Assembly (NCBI RefSeq): GCF_001651875.1 | Contig: NZ_LNQB01000089.1 | Location: forward strand, 24,928 to 88,927 | Length of the DNA: 64,000 bases | Direction: 5' to 3' | Origin: Sinorhizobium saheli | GTDB lineage: Bacteria; Pseudomonadota; Alphaproteobacteria; Rhizobiales; Rhizobiaceae | Shown here: in pieces, positions 50,149 to 60,600 of the stretch | How the letters are laid out: each line of letters starts with the position of its first letter | Numbering within the stretch: position 1 is the first letter of the stretch | Made by a program: the position numbers and the translations under genes | Notes under the pieces: model-generated | The model's database searches: none | What the model was told of the DNA's origin: nothing | What the model saw: only the letters and a program-made list of their open reading frames with translations

Positions 50149-50399
50149 CCAGCATGCGACGCTGTTTCTGCCGGCGCTTGCGGACGCTTGCGATCACGCA
50201 TTCGCCTGATAGCGTCCTTCAGAGCCAAACGCTGCTCAATGGCCTCCTCTGGCTGAGGCCACCGCTTGTCTGAATCCGCTTCTAAACTGCCCCTGACATT
50301 CGGCGTACCGATATAGATCCGCGGCATCTACACGCCCTTAGATATGTGATCATGCACTTGGCTGGGTAGCTCAGGCGCGCAGACAGCCACCGATCATCA

Positions 50400-50550
50400 A
50401 AGAGCTCAACCTGCGCTGTTCTGCTCAGGCAGAATCAGCAGATCTACGCTGAGTGGCCCACCTAGGGACATGCGACCATACTTTCCCGCGGGGAGTGAGC
50501 CATCTTCCCCGCTAACTAGCCCGGTACTACGTACCGGGCATTTTTTTGCA
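50400..50550 (+). ncRNA. Candidate small RNA ending in a strong terminator (repABC ctRNA-like)
   Basis: Two consecutive hairpins are visible: gcggggagtgagccatcttc then cccgc (about 50488-50511), and gcccggtactacgtaccggg c (50519-50539) followed by TTTTTTT. The layout and the cgctaactagcccgg stretch recall, from memory, the counter-transcribed RNA of repABC plasmids. No repB or repC sequence was recognised on either side. The 5' end is a guess. Confidence 0.45.
50518..50547 (+). terminator. Rho-independent terminator
   Basis: A perfect 9-bp stem (gcccggtac / gtaccgggc) with loop tac is followed by seven Ts. It is 370 bp after the AraC gene, so it more likely ends a small RNA than the AraC operon. 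Confidence 0.8.
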
Positions 50551-50619
50551 TTTGACTGTCTCAACCTGGATTGAAGCTCGCGCAGATCATCGAGTGCGGA
50601 CGACCTAGTCCGCCTCCGA

Positions 50620-50720
50620 CCCCAGAACCATCGACGACTTCGCCGGGGATGCAGAATGCAGGCCGCGGGCGCTACGGAAGATGCTTCGGCTATCGGGGGG
50701 ATACCGCGATCTTCTTGACC
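50620..50720 (+). pseudogene. Degenerate fragment of an AraC DNA-binding domain
   Basis: The frame reads TIDDFAGDAECRPRALRKML, mirroring [20 protein letters not shown] of the gene at 49135. It then decays (RLSGGYRDLLDHS). DNA around it is also similar to 49838-49920. It is a partial duplication or a leftover of a second AraC gene. Confidence 0.6.
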
Positions 50721-50799
50721 ATTCCTTCGTCGTTCCTGCCCCCGCCCCCGCCCCTTTTTATCACGGCGGTCCCGCACCACTCCTGAGAAATCAGTCCGT

Positions 50800-51126
50800 G
50801 TGCTCGACCAAACTCCATGCGAGCAGATCGCACCGGGGTGCCTTGCGGTTCGCTGCACCCACGTGTCGTGCCAGAGCTCAAGCGCCGCTACTGATCCCAA
50901 GATAAAAAATTGCCAGCCCAACAAGGGGAAGCGGGAAAATCGTGTCGCTATCCGTATAGACAGCGCAGGACACATCTTCGTAGTTGGGGCTTTCGTCGAC
51001 AGCGTGTGTTTGCTGGCGACGCTGTCGGGGGTGGCCACGCTTCTGGGCGCTGGCGCTGTTCGAGCCCTTGAACCCGCGAGTGAAATGATCGCTTCGTCGA
51101 AGGTGAACAAGTACCATGCAGCGTGA
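50800..51126 (+). CDS. Possible small ORF overlapping the MFS start
   Basis: A frame ending 51126 overlaps the MFS start codon by 11 bp. Its last 60 codons include a hydrophobic stretch (FVDSVCLLATLSGVATLLGA). No family is recognised and no ribosome site supports a start. It may be a leader affecting MFS translation, or chance. Confidence 0.25.
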   Translation: MLDQTPCEQIAPGCLAVRCTHVSCQSSSAATDPKIKNCQPNKGKRENRVAIRIDSAGHIFVVGAFVDSVCLLATLSGVATLLGAGAVRALEPASEMIASSKVNKYHAA

Positions 51127-52759
51127 AGACTCTCGTCCGGCCATTTCGACGACGCTGGTCCCTCTTCAGAACCCGGTATTCCGTTCAATCTGGACGGCCA
51201 CCCAGATTTCCAGCCTGGGTTGGCTCGTGCAGACAACGGCCATCAGTTGGCTGATGGCGACGATTGGGGCCTCTGATCTGATGGTGGCGCTCGTACAGGC
51301 CTCGTCCACGCTGCCCGCTTTCTTCCTGTCCATCCTCGCCGGCGCCATCGCCGACAGTTTCAGTCGGCGGGGCGTGATGCTCGCTGGACACTTCCTGATC
51401 GCTCTGGCCTCCCTGACGCTGGCAGTCTCCGTCGCACTGGGCCTCTTCAGCCCATGGCTGATCCTGGGATTGGGTTTCGTGGCCGGATGCGGTTTTGCCC
51501 TGAACGATCCGGCCTGGCACGCCTCTGTCGGCGACATTCTCGAGAAGCGCGACATCCCGTCGGCGGTGACGCTGATGTCGGTCGGCTATAACATCGTGCG
51601 AAGCACGGGCCCCGCCATTGGCGGCGCGATCCTGGCCTTCTTCGGCCCCCTTGCGGCCTTCGTCCTGGCCGCGCTGAGCGATCTGGTGCCGCTTGCCGCG
51701 ATCTCGCGCTCGAAATGGCACGTGCACTCGTCTTCGCTGCCACGCGAGCGCGTCACGACCGCCGTTCATGACGGGCTGCGCTTTACCGCAATGTCCTCGT
51801 CAATCAAGGCGGCCATCGTGCGCGGGACCTTGTTCGGCGTTGCGAGCATTTCCATCCTCGCGCTGCTGCCGCTGATCGTCCGGGATCATCTGACGGGTGG
51901 ACCGATCGTCTACGGCGCGCTGCTGGCCGCTTTTGGCGTCGGCGCCTTTTCAGCTGGTCTTAGCAGCAGTTATCTCAGACGGATGGTGCCTCAGGACCGG
52001 CTGATCGCACTCGCTTCGATCGCCTGTTCCGCATGCTGCCTTCTGCTTCCGCTGACGACGTCAATCCCCGTTGCGGCGCTTGCACTCGCAATCGGCGGCG
52101 CGGGCTGGCTGCTCACCTGGACCGGTGTTGACGTTGCGATTCAGCTGTCGAGCCCAAGGTGGGTCGTCGGCCGGACGCTTTCGATTTACTACGCCTTATC
52201 CTACGGCGGCATGGCTGCCGGCAGCTGGATCTGGGGCGCTGTCGCGCAGAACTATTCCTTGACCATCGCATTCGAGGGAGCGGCCGTGGTTCTGCTCCTG
52301 GTCGCCGCGGCAGCTTTCGTGCTGCCGATCGAATTGTGGGAAGAATCGGAGAAGGAAGCTTCGGAGTTTGTACCGCCGTCGCTCGCCATCGACTTGAAGC
52401 CGAGAAGCGGACCTATCGTCGTCAAAGTCGAATACGCAATAGCGGAGCAGGATCTCGAGACCTTTCTCGAGTGCATGCGCGAGCGGCGGCGCATCCAGAG
52501 CCAAGCGGGGGCACGCAACTGGACGCTCCAGCGCAATCTGCTGACCCCCACCCTATGGACGGAGACGTTCCGCACCCCGACCTGGACGGACTATCTCCGC
52601 CTGAATCACCGCCTGTCGGCGGCCGATCGCGAACTCGGCGGACGTCTTGCCGCCCTTCAAGATGGGGCGGGCTTCCCTCAGACCGTGCTGGCAATCGAGC
52701 GGGCGACGACCTCGGTTCGCGCCCGTAGCCAGCCGATAACACGCGTCTCACGGCCCTGA
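51116..52759 (+). CDS. MFS exporter (EntS/MFS_3 type)
   Basis: 547 residues with about 12 membrane segments. The N-terminus is typical of this group: RPAISTTLVPLQNPVFRSIW, then GWLVQTTAISWLMATIGASD and a motif-A-like loop DSFSRRGVML. The membrane part ends near residue 400. A cytoplasmic C-terminal extension of about 130 residues follows (RSGPIVVKVEYAIAEQDLET, RNLLTPTLWTETFRTPTWTD), which resembles an antibiotic-biosynthesis-monooxygenase-type domain seen in this family. Relatives export siderophores, macrolides or other small molecules. The substrate is unknown. The start is the ATG at 51116. Confidence 0.85.
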   Translation: MQREDSRPAISTTLVPLQNPVFRSIWTATQISSLGWLVQTTAISWLMATIGASDLMVALVQASSTLPAFFLSILAGAIADSFSRRGVMLAGHFLIALASLTLAVSVALGLFSPWLILGLGFVAGCGFALNDPAWHASVGDILEKRDIPSAVTLMSVGYNIVRSTGPAIGGAILAFFGPLAAFVLAALSDLVPLAAISRSKWHVHSSSLPRERVTTAVHDGLRFTAMSSSIKAAIVRGTLFGVASISILALLPLIVRDHLTGGPIVYGALLAAFGVGAFSAGLSSSYLRRMVPQDRLIALASIACSACCLLLPLTTSIPVAALALAIGGAGWLLTWTGVDVAIQLSSPRWVVGRTLSIYYALSYGGMAAGSWIWGAVAQNYSLTIAFEGAAVVLLLVAAAAFVLPIELWEESEKEASEFVPPSLAIDLKPRSGPIVVKVEYAIAEQDLETFLECMRERRRIQSQAGARNWTLQRNLLTPTLWTETFRTPTWTDYLRLNHRLSAADRELGGRLAALQDGAGFPQTVLAIERATTSVRARSQPITRVSRP

Positions 52760-52899
52760 GGTGTGCTTGAGATGAGGCAGAAGATCGAAGTTCGACAATG
52801 CTTGCACTCTGTGTGCGGCCTCGGCTCGTTCGCTGAAACGTCGGCGATTGAGCTGCATCGGCGTTTACCTAAGGAAGTTCCCGGCCTGCGAATGGCATT

Positions 52900-53215
52900 T
52901 TCTCCAGCCTCGCAGGGCCACTCGGCTGCCGTCGAACAGGTCCCGACGGCAGCCACTTTTTCTTCGGTTGTTTGCAATGGTGTCCGTGCCACTGCGTGGC
53001 CACTGGCGGCGCCTCGCCAGGACAATCCCCGTGGCGCCGACGTTCGGAAGCGACAGCACAGCGATAAGGACCGGCTCTGGTTTTCGCGTCGAAGTCGGGG
53101 GACGAGGTTTTCGACCGTATTTTCCTTTTGCCCAGCCTCCCAGGGCAAAGTGGCTGTCGCCGAACCCGTTCCGGCGGCAGCCACGTCTTGTGTTTCCTCC
53201 GACAGGATCGGTCGC
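52900..53215. repeat. Two related hairpin-bearing repeats
   Basis: The first unit (about 52905-52975) has cagcctcgcagggcca and ggctgccgtcg / cgacggcagcc. The second (about 53125-53200) has cagcctcccagggcaa and tggctgtcgccg / cggcggcagcca. They are diverged direct repeats about 220 bp apart, each centred on an 11-13 bp dyad. They resemble intergenic mosaic palindromes common in rhizobial genomes. Frames through them on both strands show the repeat in the peptide but no family. Confidence 0.6.
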
Positions 53216-53253
53216 GCGGATGTGGTCGACACTGTTCCGAGGCGGGGTGCGCG

Positions 53254-53763
53254 TTGACCTGCACGAGCACCCCGCCATCCCGGTTTCGTCTTTCAGCTAT
53301 TTCGCTGGACCCGCCTTTTGGCGGCCGGATGGATGCAGCACACAAGCACGAGCAAGCTGTCGCCATTTTCGACCTCCTGGAAGCCAACAGGTTCGCTCCG
53401 GTCGAGCATGGCGGTGGTCCCTACCGGCTGCACCTTGAATTGGCGGACCGGCGACTGGTGATGTCGGTCACCACCGAGACCGGCGCGCTGGTCCTCTGCC
53501 ATCACCTCTCGCTGACGTCATTTCGCCGACTGCTCAAGGACTACACGCTTGTCTGCGAAAGCTTCACCAACGGCGCGGCACGGCTGCCGCCCGATCGGTT
53601 GGAAGCCATCGACATGGGGCGCCGCGCGATCCACAACGAGGCCTCCGCCCTGCTACGCGAACGTCTCAAATCCAAGGTCGAGATCGATGAGGAGACGGCC
53701 CGCCGACTGTTCACGCTGATCCATCTGCTGGTTTCGCAGACACTGCCCGCAGGGGTCGATTGA
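53254..53763 (+). CDS. UPF0262 family protein, copy 3
   Basis: About 169 residues from a TTG at 53254, the point that gives the usual family length; the open frame extends to 53128 without similarity. Segments: [100 protein letters not shown]. It lies 170 bp upstream of traR. The closest relatives in the window are copies 1 and 2. Function is unknown; the start is uncertain. Confidence 0.75.
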   Translation: MTCTSTPPSRFRLSAISLDPPFGGRMDAAHKHEQAVAIFDLLEANRFAPVEHGGGPYRLHLELADRRLVMSVTTETGALVLCHHLSLTSFRRLLKDYTLVCESFTNGAARLPPDRLEAIDMGRRAIHNEASALLRERLKSKVEIDEETARRLFTLIHLLVSQTLPAGVD

Positions 53764-53933
53764 AATGCAGGAACAGTATAGTCGAGCGATGGCAACTCTC
53801 CTCCTTCCGGCTGCTGGGACAACACACTGTCCGAACGATTGCTGACGGAAGCACCATCATGCCGGTGAATTTGAACTTGGCCGGCGTGCGGGGGACCGCT
53901 CTGGGGCGGCGCATGATTTGAGGAGAAGACTGA

Positions 53934-54638
53934 ATGCGACAGTGGCTGGACAGGCTCACCGATCTCGCCGCGATACCTGGCGATGAACGGATTGTGAAAC
54001 ACGGGCTTGCGAATTTCACCGAGGAGATGGGCTTTGTTGGCTATGCCTATGTCAATATTCTCTCAAGCCACGTACACATCGTCTCAAACTACGGACCGGA
54101 ATGGCAGTCCGAATATACCGAACAGCATTATTTCGAGATCGACCCCGTGGTGCGTCGCGCCAGAGCTCTGAAAGGGGCCTTCACCTGGAGCGGTGAACGA
54201 GAGAGGTCACAATTGACCAAGGAAGAGCGCTCATTCTACGCGCACGCAGCCGATTTCGGCATTCGCTCCGGTGTGACGATCCCCATCAGAGCGGCGCATG
54301 GCACGCTTGCAATGTTCACTCTTGCCTCGGGGAAGCCGGAGAGCGAACTCAGACAGGGACTGGACCCGTTGGCCGCCGCGGCGGCAGTTGGACAGTTGCA
54401 CGCCCGCATCAGCTTTACCGATCTGGCGCCAACCGTCCCCCAACCCGAGTTCTTTGATTCCAAGGCGGCCACCTATCTTTACTGGCTTTCCGAAGGCAAG
54501 ACAAAGCAGGAAGTGGCAGACCTCGAGAATGTCACCTATGGCAGCGTGCGGTCAAAGCTTCGATTGGCGGAAAAGCATCTCAAAACCGGCAATACGATGC
54601 ACCTTGTCGCAACAGCCATTCGCAAGGGCCTGATCTGA
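53934..54638 (+). CDS. traR: Quorum-sensing activator of conjugation TraR
   Basis: 234 residues, LuxR type. The N-terminal acyl-homoserine-lactone domain keeps the conserved residues of TraR (MRQWLDRLTDLAAIPGDE, YGPEWQSEY, HYFEIDPVVRRAR, FTWSGERERSQLTKEERSFY, HAADFGIRSGVTIPI). The C-terminal helix-turn-helix reads LYWLSEGKTKQEVADLENVT. It activates tra promoters at tra boxes when bound to signal. traM lies convergently 4 bp downstream. The synthase gene traI is not in the window. Confidence 0.95.
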   Translation: MRQWLDRLTDLAAIPGDERIVKHGLANFTEEMGFVGYAYVNILSSHVHIVSNYGPEWQSEYTEQHYFEIDPVVRRARALKGAFTWSGERERSQLTKEERSFYAHAADFGIRSGVTIPIRAAHGTLAMFTLASGKPESELRQGLDPLAAAAAVGQLHARISFTDLAPTVPQPEFFDSKAATYLYWLSEGKTKQEVADLENVTYGSVRSKLRLAEKHLKTGNTMHLVATAIRKGLI

Positions 54639-54642
54639 GACT

Positions 54643-54951
54643 TCAGTTCGCCGGCACCTTCGGGATATATCCGAGGATGTTGATCAGCGTGTTCGTCGCA
54701 TATAACTGGGCGTGCATCTCCATGCAGGCTCTGATGTAGTCGAGATGCTGCGCGCTGCCGACCATTTCCGGAATCTTGTCCCCCTCCGGCAATGCCTGGA
54801 AGAGTTGATCGGCCTTGTCGGCCAGGATCCGGTGGGTTCGAATGGCTTCTACGGTCAGAAGTTCCAACTGGGGCGTTGGAAGTCCCTGAGTGAGCCCGAA
54901 CAGGGCGCGAATTTCAGGTTTCGATTGCAACGCGGCTGTTTCCGATCCCAT
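54643..54951 (-). CDS. traM: TraR antiactivator TraM
   Basis: 102 residues from the ATG at 54951 (MGSETAALQSKPEIRALFGL); the upstream part of the frame has no similarity. TraM binds TraR and blocks activation below quorum. Typical segments are LELLTVEAIRTHRILADKAD and LDYIRACMEMHAQLYATNTL, with NILGYIPKVPAN at the end. It is convergent with traR. Confidence 0.92.
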   Translation of the reverse strand: MGSETAALQSKPEIRALFGLTQGLPTPQLELLTVEAIRTHRILADKADQLFQALPEGDKIPEMVGSAQHLDYIRACMEMHAQLYATNTLINILGYIPKVPAN

Positions 54952-55269
54952 TTCCACTCTCCCGGCTTGTCCGCGGTGCGCCCCCGCAGACGTTAATCCC
55001 TGATCCCAGCCGGGGGTTGGAAACTGTACCTGGACAGTCCTGCGACCTTTAGCACCGGAGCACCTGGACATACGTCACAGGCCCCCGGCCGAAGGCCAGA
55101 GGATTCTGATGCCGGAACGGCCGGCATCAACCGCCAGATAGAGGTTTCCACACCCCGGGACAGCGCGTACTGTCCTACCCGCCCTTATAGAGGGCGGGAT
55201 CAATTTTCGCCAGTGCAAACAGGCGGATAATTGCCATCCGCACCGTGCAAATCTGCATCGGTTCCACGA
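54952..55269. other. Region between traM and traH with a tra-box-like dyad
   Basis: No gene is supported. A GTGCAAATCTGCAT dyad at 55245-55258 resembles the TraR-binding tra box but lies downstream of traH, so it may be left from a lost TraR-controlled gene such as the traI-trb operon. The stretch 55150-55200 includes cccgcc-tatagagg-gcggga, a short dyad. Confidence 0.45.
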
Positions 55270-55899
55270 TCATTTTGCCTCGATGCCGGAAAGATCGATG
55301 CGGATGCCGGCCTTGTTGGGATCACCCTGCAATGGGGGATCGTCTGCCGGTTCGCGTTCTGCTTCATCACCGGGCCCGTCCGACATTCCATCACCCGCTT
55401 TCACATCCTCGCTAGCGCCGGGTTCAGCCCCTTCGACCCTCCCCGGATCCGGCGTCCGGAACACCGCCTCTCCCTCGAAAAACCCCGTCTGCCAGGCGAG
55501 GATCGCGTCGTCGAGCACCTCGGGCGGCACATCCTTGCCCGAGGGAATGCCATACCACTTCATGACGATGCGGTGGACCTTGGCGAAGAGCGCCGTGCCC
55601 ATGCGGAGATTCTTGCAGGCGTCGACGAGGTCGGGTTTGAGTTCGCCCGCCTGCATGATGCCGAGACCGGCCGGATATTGGGCGATTCCGACCCGCACGG
55701 TGTTGCGGCCGATATGCTGGCGGATGAGCTCCATCGCCGCCTCCGGTGTCGTCGGCTTCGGAACGAGCACGACGCGGTTTCCGGAGCGGACGGTGATAGC
55801 GAGCGGATCCTCGGACCCGGCCCGCTCGACGAAGGCCTCGACGATGGCGGGCTTGAGGCTGGGATCGCTGCATTTCTGTATGAGGGCGGCGTCGACCAT
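55270..55899 (-). CDS. traH: Conjugal transfer protein TraH
   Basis: 209 residues from the ATG at 55899 (MVDAALIQKCSDPSLKPAIV). It follows traB on the minus strand by 11 bp, the normal traAFBH order of rhizobial and Agrobacterium plasmids. Segments include GNRVVLVPKPTTPEAAMELI and DVPPEVLDDAILAWQTGFFE. The C-terminal 60 residues are acidic, low-complexity sequence. Its exact role in transfer is not known. Confidence 0.88.
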   Translation of the reverse strand: MVDAALIQKCSDPSLKPAIVEAFVERAGSEDPLAITVRSGNRVVLVPKPTTPEAAMELIRQHIGRNTVRVGIAQYPAGLGIMQAGELKPDLVDACKNLRMGTALFAKVHRIVMKWYGIPSGKDVPPEVLDDAILAWQTGFFEGEAVFRTPDPGRVEGAEPGASEDVKAGDGMSDGPGDEAEREPADDPPLQGDPNKAGIRIDLSGIEAK

Positions 55900-55910
55900 T
55901 GCTGTCTCCG

Positions 55911-57092
55911 TTATGTGTTGAAGGCCGTGACGACGGGCACACCAAAGAGCCTTGCCCAGGCGATGACGCTCGCCTTCTGGATGGCAACGATCGACGTACC
56001 CTTGGTCCACCAGCCATTGCCGGCGGCGACGATGATCTCGGGGCGATGCAGCATCGACTGCAGGACCGGCCAGAGGATGAGCTGCTCGTAGCAGATCAGC
56101 GGAGCGATCCTCATGCCGTCGAGGCCGACCACCGGATTGACGAAGAAGTCAGCATGCGCGCCGCCGCCCTCGCCGGTCCATCGCAGCCATGGCTGCCACA
56201 TCGACACGGGCACCGGCATGCGTTCGCGATAAAAAATCCGCGCGCCGTCTTCCGAGACCGCGACCAGGACATTGTCGTAGCCTTGCGTGTCGATGACGAC
56301 CGCGCCGGCGATGACGATCATGCCGGAGCCGCGCAAGCCCTCCTGCCAGAGCCGCGCCACCGTCGGCGTCCAGAAGCCGAGAGCGCTTTCGGGAAGGACG
56401 ACAAAGCGCGTTCCGTCGCGAGCGTGGCTCCGAACTGTGGCAATCAGGACTCGGTGGCGGTCAAATGAGGTGTCGCGTCCAAGGGTTTCGCCCAGTTTCA
56501 GATCGACGCCCTTCCACCCCCCGGCTAGGCTCGGTTCTGTCCACGTTGCGGCGGACCAGAGCCAGAAACCTGTCAGGATCGTGAGTGCAGCCGGCCACAG
56601 CCTCGTCGTCATAGCGAGGAGGCCGGCGGTCGCGACAATCACCCCCCACCATCCCCAGCCGGGAAACAGGATGCCGGCGGCCGTCAGCGGATGCGCCCAA
56701 CCGACGATCCCGAACGGCGGCAACCCCATCAGAACCAGGACCAGCAGGTAGCGTGCTGGACCTTTCCACTGCTCCCGCCCCTTTTCCGGTTGCCCTGACC
56801 AGAGCGCCGCATGCGCCAAGACGAAGCAAAGCGAGGCAGCCAGCCACAGCAGCAGCCCCGGCCAGAGATCGGCGGTGTAGAAGTTCGCCACCCCTTGCGG
56901 CAGGCCGCGCGACGTCGCGAGAAAATAGCCTGCGGATAGAGCGGCCGCGGTGAGTCGTGAGGGCGCGCGTGCCCAGAGAAGCGGAAAGGTCATCGCAACC
57001 GGCAAAGCCAGCGGATAGCCGCTCCAGGCGGTCCAGCCGCAGGTGATGGCGGCAAGGATCAGCAAGAGCGCTCGGACACGGTCACGGATCAA
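55911..57092 (-). CDS. traB: Conjugal transfer protein TraB
   Basis: About 393 residues from a TTG at 57092 that overlaps the traF end by 11 bp; the open frame extends to 57317 inside traF. It is a membrane protein with six to seven hydrophobic segments in the first half. A nitrilase/apolipoprotein N-acyltransferase-like domain follows ([13 protein letters not shown] with the Glu, [13 protein letters not shown] with the Cys, AGNGWW). It raises transfer efficiency in Ti-type systems. The start is uncertain. Confidence 0.88.
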   Translation of the reverse strand: MIRDRVRALLLILAAITCGWTAWSGYPLALPVAMTFPLLWARAPSRLTAAALSAGYFLATSRGLPQGVANFYTADLWPGLLLWLAASLCFVLAHAALWSGQPEKGREQWKGPARYLLVLVLMGLPPFGIVGWAHPLTAAGILFPGWGWWGVIVATAGLLAMTTRLWPAALTILTGFWLWSAATWTEPSLAGGWKGVDLKLGETLGRDTSFDRHRVLIATVRSHARDGTRFVVLPESALGFWTPTVARLWQEGLRGSGMIVIAGAVVIDTQGYDNVLVAVSEDGARIFYRERMPVPVSMWQPWLRWTGEGGGAHADFFVNPVVGLDGMRIAPLICYEQLILWPVLQSMLHRPEIIVAAGNGWWTKGTSIVAIQKASVIAWARLFGVPVVTAFNT

Positions 57093-57609
57093 AGGTGAAG
57101 ACCGGCCGGGCGCAACCAAGAAGCCCCTTGACGGGGATCGGGCCGAAATATCGGGAGTCATAGGAGCTCGCAAAACTGGAGTGGAGAAAGAGATGCCCTG
57201 GCGGCACCACGTTGCCGGAAAAGGCAGCCATGGCCCTGCCCTCCCCGTCGAAAGCGCGAAGCTTGGAGTCCGGGAGAGGCCGACCGTCGATGACGACGTC
57301 AGCGCCGACATCGACATGATCGCCGGGAAGCGCCGCGACCGTCTTGATCAGCGGCGCGAAACCGCCAGGACAAAGTCCGCGGCGTAGATAACCTCGGTCT
57401 CGAGCCTGTCTGAACGGCTCTGTATCCGGTGGGCAGATGAAGACAAGATCGCCGATTTGAAGCGGCCGCTCAGCCTTCACGATCCGCCACAGGCCGAGCG
57501 GCTCGCTCGGGGTGAAGTTCAGCCGGTAGCCGCCGATGAACCCCGCCAAGGTCATACCACTCAGCACGATACCAGCGACGCCGAGAAGACGGACGCCACG
57601 CTTCGTCAT
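57082..57609 (-). CDS. traF: Conjugal transfer peptidase TraF
   Basis: 175 residues of the S26 signal-peptidase-like TraF family, which matures the transfer pilin. One N-terminal membrane segment is followed by catalytic Ser in [12 protein letters not shown] and Lys in [13 protein letters not shown]. It starts with ATGA overlapping the traA stop. The C-terminal end overlaps traB. Confidence 0.93.
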   Translation of the reverse strand: MTKRGVRLLGVAGIVLSGMTLAGFIGGYRLNFTPSEPLGLWRIVKAERPLQIGDLVFICPPDTEPFRQARDRGYLRRGLCPGGFAPLIKTVAALPGDHVDVGADVVIDGRPLPDSKLRAFDGEGRAMAAFSGNVVPPGHLFLHSSFASSYDSRYFGPIPVKGLLGCARPVFTFDP

Positions 57610-60600
57610 TGCTTCAGCACCGGCGTCTGGCGCTGCGAGAGCGCCAGGTCTTCCGTCTGCTTCAGCGACATCACCGTCCGTTCATGAGCGGCGAGTTGCT
57701 GGGCGGTGCGCATCACCGGCCAGGCCTCCTTCAGCCGCTCTTTTTCCTCAGGCTTCATTCCCTCTGCGAGCTTGTCGAACAGCTTGCCCGAGGGCTCGCG
57801 CGCGGCATTGGTGAGCAGGCTGCGCTCACCGAACCGCTCCGTGACAGCCTGGTTGAAGCGATCAATCTCGAGCTTGGTCTCGCGATTGCTGATCGCGAAT
57901 CCAAGTGCTGTCGGCAGGTCGTTACGGTCGATTGCATCGCGCACACGCTCAAGCACCGTCAGTGCGGCGGGCGACAGTGCCGGAATGTCGATCGACACAC
58001 GGTGGCGCAGCGCCTTCTCATTCGCCTCGAGCCGCTGAACGGCTGACTCACGCATGGCGAGATAGCGCTCGAGGTCGCGCTTCAGCGCCGGGAGATTGAC
58101 CTCGGCGATGCGCCGCGCCTCTTTCTCGGTTCTACTCGCAAGGACGCCCCTCTTGCCCTTCAGCGCCCCAATCGATGCCGACTCAAGCGCAAGCTTCTCA
58201 AGGGCCCGGCGCGCCATGTCCTTGTCGGCGATGACCGCATCAAAGTTCATTGCGCGGAAAGCGGCTTCCGGATCGGCAAAAACATAGCGGAAGCGTGCTG
58301 ACACCTCTTCCCATTGTTTTTTCAGGGCCGGATCGGCGTCGAGCTTCTGAGCGACTCTTTCGTCGGGCGTGGTGGTAAACTGCGTAATGCCGGCGACCAT
58401 CGGCCGGGTCTCCTTGCTTGTTTGCGTTAGGGGTGATTGCCGCAGGCCGAGACGCTCTCCGACGGCGCGCAGGCGCGCCGCAAGATCGGCCAGCTTGGAG
58501 CTCTGGCGCAGCGTCCAGTCGAGCCGATCGCGCATCAGCGTCCGGGCGACCTGGACGATGTGCAGCCCGCGGCTTTCGGCGAAACGCAGCGCATCGCGGT
58601 AGAGCAGGCCATGCGCATAGTCGAGCGTCGTTTCCTTGGCGTTTCGCCGTGAGAGGACCTGCTCAAGACCTCCATTGAAGGCGAAGGATTGGCGGCCGTA
58701 ATAGAGCTGCAGATCCTCGCGATGGCGGGTCAGCGCGACATAGGTCAGGTGGCGATCGAGCGAGAGTGAGGCCAGCACCTTCACCCGGTCGACGGTCGCG
58801 CCTTGCGACTTGTGGATCGTCGTTGCATAGCCATGGTCGAGATTGTTGTAGAACCGGCTTTCGACCGCGACCTGCCGGCGATGTTCCCCTTCGCCGATCT
58901 CGGCGACGATACGGTTCTGAGCCGCTTCCACGACCTTGCCCAGCATGCCGTTCTTGACGCCGAGCGAGCCTTCGTTCTTCAGGAAGACGATCTGGTCGCC
59001 AGCGGCGAAGTTGCGCATGCCTTCAGCCGTCCGGAAGCTTTCCCCCTCCCCGACGATGCCGCGCCCGACCAGTTTCGCCCGCGCCATGTCGTTCAGCATG
59101 CGCACGTCGCGGCGCAGATGCGCGAGGATGAGCGTGGTCCTGGATCGATCGTAGTTACGGTCCCAGTCGGCGATCAGGTTGTCGATCGCCTCGGCCTTGA
59201 GTTCCGATCCGAGCACCCTGCCCTCGGTCCGATAGGCGGCCAGAGCCTGCCCGACATTCCCGCGCGCGAGATCGAGCGAGGCTTTACGCATCCAGTGCTC
59301 GCGCTGGCGATAGATGGTCTCGAGTTCGGCGTAACCGATCCGGTCGGCAATGGCGCGGAAGGCGGCGCCCGCCTCGATCGGCTGCAGCTGCTCGGGATCG
59401 CCGACAAGCACGAGTTTCGCGCCCGCCCTGGCGATGGCTACGACGAAGCCGGCCATCTGCCTCGAGGCCACCATGCCCGCCTCGTCCATGACGAAGACGG
59501 TCTTCGCATCCAGCACGTCACGGCCACCTTTCCAGCGCAGCTCCCAGGAGGCGAGCGTCCGGCTTTGGATACCGGCTTCCTTCTCCAATCCCTCGGCCGC
59601 CTTGCCGGCGAGTGCACCGCCGACGACGCGATATCCGGCCGTCTCCCAGGCTTCGCGCGCCGCCTTCATCATCGTGGTCTTGCCGGCGCCCGCCCGACCG
59701 ACGACCGCGGCAATCCGCGCCGGACCGGCGACATGCTCGATCGCCGTCTTCTGCTCCTCCGACAGGTGTCGATGGCGCGCGAAAGTCGCCTCCAGCATTT
59801 CCTTCCGGACACCATGCGATGATCGCCCCGAGAGCCAGACCGCGCTGCTGGCCATCTCCGCTTCGAGCCGGATCAACGCGCGCGTCGTATAGCGCGCCGG
59901 CACGTTCTCCCCGTTCGAAAATGCAATCGTGTCGCGCTGCAGGCGCAGCGTGTCAGGGCTCTGGATGATGCGCGCCAGCAGCTGCCGAAACAGACCGGGA
60001 TCGTCGACATAGCGATGCAGGACCTTGGCGACGTCGCGCTCGTCGAAGACGCTCTTCTCGCGGGTGACGAGATCGAGCACGATTTCCGGGCGGCGGAGAA
60101 TGCGACGGGCATTTTCCGCGCGCCTGATCTCGTTGAGCTCCAGCCGTTCGAGCTCCGGCCGCGTTCGCTGGATCTTCGCCTTGCGCTCGATCGCCTTGGC
60201 GCCGACGCCGAGATGGATGGTCGGCACGAGTTCGATGCCCTGCTTTTCGTAGGAGCGGCCATCAACCCTGAGCGAGACGCCGTTCAGGGCCAAGTGATGG
60301 TTCTGGCGCTCGAACCAGCCGTCGCGAAGCACATTGAACTCCGCCGTGCCCCCTGCCCAGGGCTCGTAGATCATCCTGCCCATCTTGGTCTTGAGCGGCC
60401 GACCGTCTTCCCCGAGAACCGCAACCTTCTTCGCGCCAAACCCCTCCTCCGTCAGCGGGCGCAAGGTGGTCATCAGGTGGATGTGCGGATTGCGCGCGCC
60501 AATCCGGTTCTCATCGTGAGGAGAACCAAAGGCATCGGCGCCACTCGAACTGCCATTGTCGTGATAGACCCAGTCGGCGACCATGCCTTTTGCCAGCACG

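Noticed and set aside
50406-51236. 276-codon minus-strand frame
   Set aside because: It overlaps the MFS gene start and the terminator and has low-complexity composition; no family seen.
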